This document shows, one piece after another, positions 1 to 5,979 of a stretch of DNA of 64,000 bases. The translations under genes were made by a program, and so were the position numbers. The stretch is from JAHDBG01 sp963922315. GTDB taxonomy: Bacteria > Pseudomonadota > Gammaproteobacteria > Chromatiales > Chromatiaceae. The stretch lies in contig CAWUID010000002.1 in the NCBI GenBank assembly GCA_963922315.1, forward strand, positions 16,888 to 80,887. Reading direction: 5' to 3'. Within the stretch, counting starts at the first letter, position 1. Each line of letters opens with the position of its first letter. The notes under the pieces were generated by a model. It did not search any database. It saw nothing but the letters and a program-made list of their open reading frames with translations, and had not been told where the DNA came from.

Positions 1-183
1 GCGACGCTCATCGGTGATGGACCAGAAGTAATGAAAAAAATCAGTCGAGTGGGTAACGATTTAGAACTGGATAGTGGTATCGGCGTATGCGGAAAGGAAG
101 GGCAAAGTGTACCGGTGGGAGTGGGGCAGCCGACTCTTAGAATTGACGAGTTAACTGTAGGTGGGACTCAAATAAAAGCCTGA
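1..183 (+). CDS. tldD: TldD C-terminal end (partial gene, cut by window edge)
   Basis: The last 60 codons of an open frame that enters from the left and stops at TGA 181-183. The translated piece contains GNDLELDSGIGVCGKEGQ followed by SVPVGVGQPTLRIDELTVGG, which is the characteristic C-terminal block of TldD. TldD pairs with TldE (PmbA) as a cytoplasmic zinc metalloprotease that trims modified peptides (microcin B17 in E. coli) and unfolded peptides. The metal-binding HExxxH motif lies upstream, outside the window. The match is to the conserved family tail, so identification is firm even though only about an eighth of the protein is present. Confidence 0.9.
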   Translation, partial: ATLIGDGPEVMKKISRVGNDLELDSGIGVCGKEGQSVPVGVGQPTLRIDELTVGGTQIKA

Positions 184-233
184 AATTTTTAAATAAATAT
201 TTGATTTTGAATTAATTTCAGTGAAATGCAAAG

Positions 234-309
<76 letters not shown>

Positions 310-375
310 AACAATGTGTATTAGATACCAATATCACCCTGAACGTCAAGTATTTTAATACTGGTAGTTTATATT

Positions 376-627
376 GTGGAATTCGAACAACTATGTGAAC
401 TGATTCGGAATACATTGAAAATCAGCAATGTGTCGCTGGATCGGAGCACCAGACTGCTTAGTGACTTACCCGAATTTGATTCTCTGAGCCTGCTTATATT
501 ACTTAAAAGTCTCGAAGAAAAATACAACATCAGTATAGAGAAAGATGAACTAAGCAGTGATATTTTCGCAACAATTGGCAGCTTGTGGCAGTTTATAAAA
601 AATAAAAATATGAAAAGCCCGATATGA
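376..627 (+). CDS. Stand-alone acyl-carrier-like protein
   Basis: An 83-residue acidic, helical protein with the acyl carrier protein layout. The segment PEFDSLSLLILLKSLEEKY carries the Asp-Ser-Leu motif whose Ser (about residue 37) would take the phosphopantetheine arm, and the helix after it resembles ACP helix II. Start is GTG at 376. Its stop overlaps the hemF start (ATGA, 624-627), so the two are probably translationally coupled. It is not the main fatty-acid AcpP, whose neighbours would be fabD/fabG/fabF and whose sequence is more conserved. No synthase or ligase lies beside it, so its cargo is unknown. Confidence 0.75.
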   Translation: MEFEQLCELIRNTLKISNVSLDRSTRLLSDLPEFDSLSLLILLKSLEEKYNISIEKDELSSDIFATIGSLWQFIKNKNMKSPI

Positions 628-1553
628 AGAAAAAAATTGATATAGAGTCAGTCAGAAGTTACCTGAAAAATTTACAGCAAATCATCTGCAAAGAACTTGA
701 GCAGGAAGACAAAAAAAAGTTTATAGAAGATAACTGGGAAAGAACCGAAGGTGGTGGTGGATGTTCCTGTGTTCTGGAGAAGGGAGAGGTTTTTGAAAAA
801 GCAGGTGTTAATTTTTCTCATATCCATGGTGAGGAACTTCCTGCTTCAGCTACCACAGCACGACCAGAATTAACTGGATGTTCATTTCAAGCCATGGGTA
901 TTTCAATTGTTGTGCATCCCAGAAATCCTCATGCACCTACTTCACATGCAAATTTACGCTTCTTTATTGCAGAGAAGCCAGATACAGAATCTGTATGGTG
1001 GTTTGGTGGCGGCTTTGATCTTACACCTTATTATGGCTATGATGAAGATGCTATTCATTGGCACAGGACAGCCAAATTCGCCTGTGACCCTTTTGGTGAA
1101 GATGTCTATACACGTTACAAAGCCTGGTGTGATCGCTATTTTTATATAAAACACAGAAATGAAGCACGTGGTATCGGTGGACTCTTTTTTGATGACCTGA
1201 ATACACCAGACTTTACGCAATCATTTGCCTTAGTAAAAAGCGTGGGGGACCATTATCTTCCAGCTTATTTACCTATCATCAAAAAACGAAAAAATATTCC
1301 GTATGGCACAAAAGAACGCGAGTTCCAGCTATACCGACGAGGTAGATATGTCGAATTTAACCTGGTTTATGACCGGGGAACACTGTTTGGCTTGCAGAGT
1401 CAGGGAAGAACAGAGTCTATTCTTATGTCATTACCTCCGGTAGTACACTGGAATTATAATCATAAATCAGAAAAGAATAGCGAAGAAAAGAAACTATATG
1501 ATTACTACCTTAAGCCGAAAAATTGGCTATCTGATCAAACCACATTTATCTGA
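624..1553 (+). CDS. hemF: Oxygen-dependent coproporphyrinogen III oxidase
   Basis: A 309-residue protein matching HemF, the cytosolic homodimeric enzyme that oxidatively decarboxylates coproporphyrinogen III to protoporphyrinogen IX using O2. Family blocks visible in order are GGGGCSCVLEKGEVFEKAGV near the N-terminus, HPRNPHAPTSHANLRFF, WWFGGGFDLTPYYGYDEDA, GGLFFDDLN, and YVEFNLVYDRGTLFGLQSQG toward the C-terminus. The conserved His and Asp residues of the active site lie in these blocks. Length is close to the usual ~300. The start overlaps the upstream ACP-like gene by 4 nt, and dnaA coding sequence begins only ~16 nt after the stop. hemE, two steps earlier in haem synthesis terms, lies on the far side of the origin region. 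Need for O2 implies at least microaerobic life. Confidence 0.97.
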   Translation: MKKKIDIESVRSYLKNLQQIICKELEQEDKKKFIEDNWERTEGGGGCSCVLEKGEVFEKAGVNFSHIHGEELPASATTARPELTGCSFQAMGISIVVHPRNPHAPTSHANLRFFIAEKPDTESVWWFGGGFDLTPYYGYDEDAIHWHRTAKFACDPFGEDVYTRYKAWCDRYFYIKHRNEARGIGGLFFDDLNTPDFTQSFALVKSVGDHYLPAYLPIIKKRKNIPYGTKEREFQLYRRGRYVEFNLVYDRGTLFGLQSQGRTESILMSLPPVVHWNYNHKSEKNSEEKKLYDYYLKPKNWLSDQTTFI

Positions 1554-1569
1554 ATAAAGGTAAAAAGTT

Positions 1570-2859
1570 ATCGAAATCTGGCATCACATACAGAAAAAGC
1601 TGAAGAAAGATCTGACTCAGCAAGAATATAGTACCTGGATACAACCGTTACAGTGTGTGCAAACTGAGGAAAAGTTGCAGCTTTTTTCTCCGAATTCGTT
1701 CGTTATGAAATGGGTGAAAGAACACTATGAAGAAAAAATTAATGGTTATCTTAAACGAATTCAGTCCGATACAATTCTAGACATAAGAGTTGGTAACACA
1801 GAAAAAAGAGAAGATTTACAAGAAAAAGAAAATTACAAATCAAATGTTAATGAATCATTTACTTTCGAAAACTTTGTTGAAGGAAAATCAAATCAATTAG
1901 CACGTGCTGCTGGTATACAGGTAGGTGAGAATCCAGGAACAATTTATAATCCAATGTTCATATATGGTGGCGTCGGGTTAGGAAAAACTCATTTGATGCA
2001 GGCAGTAGGCAATATTATCCAGAAAAAGAATCCGAATGCTAAAGTGCTTTACATGCATTCAGAACGTTTTGTCGCGAATATGGTCAGGGCGTTGCAACAC
2101 GGACTCATGGAAGAATTTAAAAAATCTGTACGCGAAGTAAATGCATTACTGATTGATGACATACAGTTTTTTGCTGGAAAAGAACGCAGCCAGGAAGAAT
2201 TTTTTCATACGTTCAATACATTATTTGAGTCCCATCAGCAGATTATATTAACCAGTGATTGCTTTCCTAAAGAGGTGAAAGGTTTAGAAGATCGCCTTAA
2301 ATCGCGATTTGGTTGGGGCCTGACTGTTGCTATAGAGCCACCTGACTTAGAGACCAGAATGGCTATTCTGATGAGTAAAGCAACACAGTTATGTAAAACT
2401 GAGTTGCCTGATGAAGTTGCTCTTTTCGTCGCAAAAAATGTTCGTTCCAATGTCAGAGAACTTGAGGGTGCTTTACGTCGAATCAGTGCTAATGCTCAAT
2501 TCACCGGACAACCAATAACAATTAGTTTTGCTAAAGAAGCACTACGAGATATGTTAGATGCTAATGCAAGATTAGTTACGTTAGAGAACATCCAGAAAAC
2601 TGTTGCAGAGTACTTTAAAACCCGGACATCAGATTTAATATCAAATAAACGTAGCAGAGCTATTGCACGACCCAGGCAAATTGCCATGTCACTCTCCAAA
2701 GAATTAACCAATCATAGTTTGCCTGAGATTGGTGAATCATTTGGTGGAAGAGACCATACAACTGTTTTGTATGGAATACGAAAAATAAAAGAACTTCAAG
2801 GTATAGATCAAAGGGTCACTGAGGACTATAACAACCTGTTGAGAATTCTGAGTAATTAA
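1570..2859 (+). CDS. dnaA: Chromosomal replication initiator DnaA, apparent ATC start
   Basis: DnaA binds DnaA boxes and melts the origin. With the start set at 1570 the protein is 429 residues. Domain I starts IEIWHHIQKKLKKD and continues EYSTWIQPL, lining up with E. coli DnaA residues from Trp6 onward. Domain II is short. The AAA+ domain has Walker A GGVGLGKT (about 133-140) and Walker B LLIDDIQFF (Asp196-Asp197). Domain IV ends with the box-recognition signature GRDHTT (from about 393). The nearest usual start, GTG 1657, would remove about 29 conserved domain I residues. Upstream the frame is closed by TAA at 1561-1563, leaving only AAA, GTT, ATC, GAA, ATC before the conserved region. An AAAGG ribosome-binding site at 1556-1560 sits 9 nt before ATC 1570. 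No separate promoter space exists after hemF. Confidence 0.93.
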   Translation: MEIWHHIQKKLKKDLTQQEYSTWIQPLQCVQTEEKLQLFSPNSFVMKWVKEHYEEKINGYLKRIQSDTILDIRVGNTEKREDLQEKENYKSNVNESFTFENFVEGKSNQLARAAGIQVGENPGTIYNPMFIYGGVGLGKTHLMQAVGNIIQKKNPNAKVLYMHSERFVANMVRALQHGLMEEFKKSVREVNALLIDDIQFFAGKERSQEEFFHTFNTLFESHQQIILTSDCFPKEVKGLEDRLKSRFGWGLTVAIEPPDLETRMAILMSKATQLCKTELPDEVALFVAKNVRSNVRELEGALRRISANAQFTGQPITISFAKEALRDMLDANARLVTLENIQKTVAEYFKTRTSDLISNKRSRAIARPRQIAMSLSKELTNHSLPEIGESFGGRDHTTVLYGIRKIKELQGIDQRVTEDYNNLLRILSN

Positions 2860-3060
2860 TGTGAGTAATCTGTGGATAATATTGAAAAGCCATATTGTCC
2901 ACAATTTATCCACAGTTTTCTATAGAATTCATACTCAGATTATTAACACACCTTTTTCAAGATAAGTTACTGATTTCTTTGAGAAAAAAGCAAAAAACCT
3001 CTATTACTCACAGGCTTAATAGTAATATATTAGTTAAATTAAATACGTTATTAGAGGTGC
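2860..3060. other. oriC: Probable chromosomal replication origin (oriC)
   Basis: Directly downstream of dnaA is an AT-rich gap with clustered DnaA boxes. A perfect TTATCCACA lies on the minus strand at 2871-2879 and another on the plus strand at 2906-2914. TTGTCCACA (one mismatch) is at 2895-2903, and TTATTAACA at 2940-2948 is a weaker candidate. To the right, 2915-3055 is strongly A+T-rich (for example TAATATATTAGTTAAATTAA around 3022-3041), suitable as an unwinding element. Being next to dnaA is a common oriC position. A cumulative GC-skew plot of the whole genome would be decisive. Confidence 0.75.
2871..2914. promoter_or_regulatory. DnaA-box cluster (three boxes in 44 bp)
   Basis: Box 1 TGTGGATAA (2871-2879, reverse orientation) and box 3 TTATCCACA (2906-2914) are perfect matches to the DnaA consensus. 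Box 2 TTGTCCACA (2895-2903) differs at one base. Boxes 1 and 3 form an inverted pair. This density near the dnaA 3' end is unlikely by chance. Confidence 0.85.
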
Positions 3061-3100
3061 CTGTCTAAATCGGATACTCCAAAAACGGTACATTTGACTG

Positions 3101-3219
3101 AAATCAAATTTTAAATCGTGGGCGAGGTATGAAACCTTGCCCACGACCAAAGGGGCGAGAGCTACGCCTCTCCCCCTTTGGAAACCCCCATGGTTTTGTC
3201 CCCGCCGCAAGCGGCGGGG
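3101..3219 (+). repeat. Three-hairpin dispersed repeat, copy A
   Basis: A ~119-bp non-coding unit also found at 5090-5207 and, inverted, at 28651-28770. Hairpin 1 (3117-3145) has an 11-bp stem, CGTGGGCGAGG against CCTTGCCCACG, around a TATGAAA loop. Hairpin 2 (3147-3181) pairs CCAAAGGGG with CCCCTTTGG, with an inner GAGAG/CTCTC stem closing CTACGC. Hairpin 3 (3200-3219) is CCCCGCCG-CAAG-CGGCGGGG. The leading block AAATCAAATTTTAAATCG is AT-rich. The three copies differ in stem bases while keeping pairing. No open frame is present. Confidence 0.85.
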
Positions 3220-3221
3220 AA

Positions 3222-3400
3222 TTCTCAGATTAAAAGCTAAGTACCTAATCTGACGACAGTATTCAAGAGTTTAAACAACGTAGTACTGCAGACGATGCGC
3301 GCCATACGCCATTTTAATAACTTCCACAAAATCCTTGTACCGTCGTTGGGCTCATTCACCCACGGCTGAAGCCGTAGTATTCTATCTGCGGTCATAAAGA
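3222..3400 (+). ncRNA. Candidate structured RNA beside oriC (HEARO/omega-RNA-like?)
   Basis: A gene-free stretch with several nested complementary segments. TCAGATTA 3225-3232 pairs with TAATCTGA 3246-3253. ACGACaGTA 3253-3261 pairs with TACcGTCGT 3338-3346. ACTGCAGA 3285-3292 pairs with TCTGCGGT 3385-3392 (one G-U). A hairpin ACGGC-TGAA-GCCGT lies at 3362-3375, and TGGG 3347-3350 can pair with CCCA 3359-3362. The tail GGGCTCATTCACCCACGGCT resembles, from memory only, the conserved core of HEARO RNAs, the omega-RNAs of IscB nucleases. No iscB frame is present here. The family assignment is inference; that the stretch can fold is seen directly. Confidence 0.4.
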
Positions 3401-3433
3401 TTGATACCCGTAACATAATGTAACTACATCAAA

Positions 3434-4504
3434 ATGTCTGAATTGAAAAACAGCACTTTTCTGCGTGCTTTATTAAGGCAATCTGTCGATAAAACCCCGG
3501 TCTGGATGATGCGTCAGGCTGGTCGTTATCTTCCTGAATATCGTGCTACTCGCGAGAAAGCTGGTAGTTTTCTGAACTTGTGTAAAAATCCTGAGCTAGC
3601 TTGCGAAGTTACTTTACAACCATTAGCCCGTTTTCCATTAGATGCTGCCATCATATTTTCTGATATTCTGACTATTCCCGATGCTATGGGATTAGGGTTA
3701 TATTTCAGGGAAGGAGAAGGGCCAAAATTCGAGTATCCGATTCGAGATCGGAGGTCTATTCAATCTCTGGGCACTCCTGATCCACAGCAAGAATTAGGCT
3801 ATGTTCTGGATGCAATACAATTAACCCGCCACGAGTTAGATGGAAAAGTACCATTGATTGGTTTTTCAGGTAGTCCCTGGACACTGGCAACTTATATGAT
3901 AGAAGGTTCTGCTACTAAAACCTTTTCCCGGAGCAAAGGTTTATTGTTTGAAGATCCAAAGTCATTACATCACTTATTAGATATTTTATCCGAGTCTGTT
4001 ATTTTATATTTGAATGCTCAGATCAAAGCCGGTGCTCAGGCTGTTATGATATTCGATACATGGGGGGGAGTACTAACACAAAAAGATTATGATATTTTTT
4101 CATTAAGTTATATGCAAAAAATTATTGATAAATTAGATACAAAGACATCGGAAGGCCAGATACCTGTTATTTTGTTTACCAAAGGTGGTGGGCAGTGGCT
4201 GGAAGCTATGGCGGGAACTGGTTGTGATGCACTAGGACTAGACTGGACGGTGAACATTAATGATGCCAGGAGAAGGGTTGGACATCAGGTTGCATTACAA
4301 GGTAACCTGGATCCTTGTACATTGTATGCATCACCAGATGTGATAGAACGATCAGTAAGGGAAATCCTTACTGCATATGGTTCTGGTAATGGCCATATTT
4401 TTAATCTGGGTCATGGTATCCATCCTGATATTCCACCAGAACATGTCAAGGCTATGATAGATGCCGTACACGAATATAGTCGTATCTATCATACTGTAAA
4501 GTAA
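3434..4504 (+). CDS. hemE: Uroporphyrinogen decarboxylase
   Basis: A 356-residue cytosolic enzyme that removes four carboxyl groups from uroporphyrinogen III to give coproporphyrinogen III, the substrate of HemF encoded at 624-1553. The N-terminal signature PVWMMRQAGRYLPEYRA is at about residues 21-37, and the conserved Asp follows in IIFSDILTIPDAMGLGL. The segment GFSGSPWTLATYMIEG and the C-terminal GHIFNLGHGIHPDIPPEHV are also diagnostic. Length is typical (about 355). ATG start at 3434. It follows the candidate structured RNA and is 14 nt upstream of rsmD. Confidence 0.98.
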   Translation: MSELKNSTFLRALLRQSVDKTPVWMMRQAGRYLPEYRATREKAGSFLNLCKNPELACEVTLQPLARFPLDAAIIFSDILTIPDAMGLGLYFREGEGPKFEYPIRDRRSIQSLGTPDPQQELGYVLDAIQLTRHELDGKVPLIGFSGSPWTLATYMIEGSATKTFSRSKGLLFEDPKSLHHLLDILSESVILYLNAQIKAGAQAVMIFDTWGGVLTQKDYDIFSLSYMQKIIDKLDTKTSEGQIPVILFTKGGGQWLEAMAGTGCDALGLDWTVNINDARRRVGHQVALQGNLDPCTLYASPDVIERSVREILTAYGSGNGHIFNLGHGIHPDIPPEHVKAMIDAVHEYSRIYHTVK

Positions 4505-4518
4505 ATACTGTTCTGACT

Positions 4519-5091
4519 TTGTTGAAAAAAAATACTTTACGTATCACTGGTGGCAGTTATCTTAGTAGACGCTTGTGCTTCATCCCAGAAAATGAGTTAC
4601 GTCCAACAACTGATCGTATTCGTGAAACCGTATTCAGTTGGTTACAGTCTGAAATTCGTGAATACAAAATTTTAGATTTGTTTGCAGGTAGTGGTGTACT
4701 TGGGTTTGAAGCTTTATCTCGCAATGCATCTCAAGTCGTTTTTGTTGAGCGAAATAAAAACTCAATAACTCAGTTAAAGAATAATCTGAAAAACCTGAAA
4801 ATTTCTGAAAAACAGGCTCAGGTGTTCCATACAGATAGTTTTGATTATCTAAAAAGAAGTCAAGATAGTTTTGATCTTATTTTTCTTGATCCACCTTTTT
4901 CTGGTAATTTGATTTGTGATTTTTTCAATCAAATCAATAATTTTAGTTGTCTGAACCATTTAAAATGGATCTATCTGGAACAAACAGTTAAAAAAAATTG
5001 GCCAGTTTTACCTGAGCCCTGGTATTGGTATCGTCAGAAAGTTGCAGGTCAGGTGAAATTTTCTTTGTTATGCAAACGTACAGATGTTTAA
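4519..5091 (+). CDS. rsmD: 16S rRNA (guanine-966-N2)-methyltransferase
   Basis: A 190-residue class I SAM-dependent methyltransferase that modifies G966 of 16S rRNA during 30S assembly. The N-terminus LRITGGSYLSRRL and LRPTTDRIRETVFSWL are family features. The SAM-binding motif LDLFAGSGVLGFEALSR lies near residues 53-69, and the catalytic LDPPF motif is near residue 132. The start is TTG (4519), preceded in frame by nothing better. Its TAA stop merges with the first bases of three-hairpin repeat copy B. The order rsmD-coaD-ferredoxin is common in gammaproteobacteria. Confidence 0.95.
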   Translation: MLKKNTLRITGGSYLSRRLCFIPENELRPTTDRIRETVFSWLQSEIREYKILDLFAGSGVLGFEALSRNASQVVFVERNKNSITQLKNNLKNLKISEKQAQVFHTDSFDYLKRSQDSFDLIFLDPPFSGNLICDFFNQINNFSCLNHLKWIYLEQTVKKNWPVLPEPWYWYRQKVAGQVKFSLLCKRTDV

Positions 5092-5207
5092 ATCAAATTT
5101 AAATCGCAAGCGAGGTATGAAACCTCGCCTGCGACCAAAGGGGCGAGAGCTACGCCTCTCCCCCTTTGGAAACCCCCATGGTTTTGTCCCCGCCGCAAGC
5201 GGCGGGG
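5090..5207 (+). repeat. Three-hairpin dispersed repeat, copy B
   Basis: Nearly identical to copy A over hairpins 2 and 3. Hairpin 1 differs: CGCAAGCGAGG faces CCTCGCCTGCG around the same TATGAAA loop, with one A-C mismatch. The element lies between rsmD and coaD in the same orientation as both genes and ends 19 nt before the coaD start, so it would be in their shared transcript. Confidence 0.85.
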
Positions 5208-5226
5208 TATTTCAAGAATAAATTGT

Positions 5227-5718
5227 ATGCAGACTATTGCTGTCTATCCGGGTACTTTTGATCCAATAACTCATGGTCATACTGATCTGGCAGTGAGAGC
5301 CAGTCGCTTGTTTGACAAAGTGATCATTGCAGTGACCGAAAATACCAGAAAAAAAGCTATATTCAGTTTAGAAAAAAGACTGTACCTGGCATCCACTGTA
5401 TTCAATAAAAATACAAATATTGAGGTGTTACCTTTCTCTGGTCTATTGGTTAATTTTTGCCAGAAGAAAAAAGCTCAGGTTGTTTTACGTGGGCTGCGTG
5501 CTGTTTCAGATTTTGAATATGAGTTTCAGTTGGCTAATATGAACAGGCACCTGGCTCCAGGTATTGAGACGATGTTTTTGACACCCTCTCAGGATTACAC
5601 TTTTATTTCATCGACTTTAGTACGCGAGGTCTCTGAACTAGATGGTGATGTGTCAGCTTTAGTGCATCCTGAAGTTCAAAATGCATTGAAGAGCCATTTT
5701 AAGCATATTGACGGTTGA
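5227..5718 (+). CDS. coaD: Phosphopantetheine adenylyltransferase
   Basis: A 163-residue nucleotidyltransferase that transfers AMP from ATP to 4'-phosphopantetheine, the penultimate step of coenzyme A synthesis. The N-terminal YPGTFDPITHGHTDL holds the HxGH motif (residues 16-18). VVLRGLRAVSDFEYE and the C-terminal ISSTLVRE motif (K/ISSTxxR type) complete the active site. Length matches the family (about 160). ATG at 5227, 6 nt upstream of the ferredoxin gene, indicating an operon. Confidence 0.98.
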   Translation: MQTIAVYPGTFDPITHGHTDLAVRASRLFDKVIIAVTENTRKKAIFSLEKRLYLASTVFNKNTNIEVLPFSGLLVNFCQKKKAQVVLRGLRAVSDFEYEFQLANMNRHLAPGIETMFLTPSQDYTFISSTLVREVSELDGDVSALVHPEVQNALKSHFKHIDG

Positions 5719-5724
5719 TTTCTT

Positions 5725-5973
5725 ATGTCTCTGATGATAACAGATGAATGTATAAATTGTGATGTATGTGAGCCTGAGTGTCCGAATGATGCGATATATC
5801 AGGGCGAACAAATTTATGAAATTAACCCTGACTTATGTACTGAATGTGTCGGACATTATGAAACGTCACAGTGTGTAGAAGTATGTCCGGTCGATTGTAT
5901 CCCTTTGGATCCGAATCGTCCTGAAACTCAGGAAGAACTGATGGTTAAATACCAAAAAATTACAGGTAAATGA
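5725..5973 (+). CDS. yfhL: YfhL-type 2[4Fe-4S] ferredoxin
   Basis: An 82-residue bacterial-type ferredoxin, a small cytosolic electron carrier. Two cluster-binding motifs are visible: CINCDVCEPECP near residues 9-20, and CTECVGHYETSQCVEVCP near 38-55, in which the spacing between the second and third Cys is enlarged, as in YfhL/Alvin-type ferredoxins. It follows coaD by 6 nt and precedes ggt by 6 nt, all co-directional. The rsmD-coaD-ferredoxin neighbourhood supports the YfhL assignment. Its redox partner is not evident here. Confidence 0.93.
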   Translation: MSLMITDECINCDVCEPECPNDAIYQGEQIYEINPDLCTECVGHYETSQCVEVCPVDCIPLDPNRPETQEELMVKYQKITGK

Positions 5974-5979
5974 ATTTTA

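Noticed and set aside
1657..1659. GTG 1657 as dnaA start
   Set aside because: It discards about 29 codons whose translation matches DnaA domain I; kept only as an alternative.
3200..3219. GC-rich hairpin as an intrinsic terminator for dnaA
   Set aside because: No T-run follows, and the hairpin is part of a repeated element also placed ahead of coaD and rplM.
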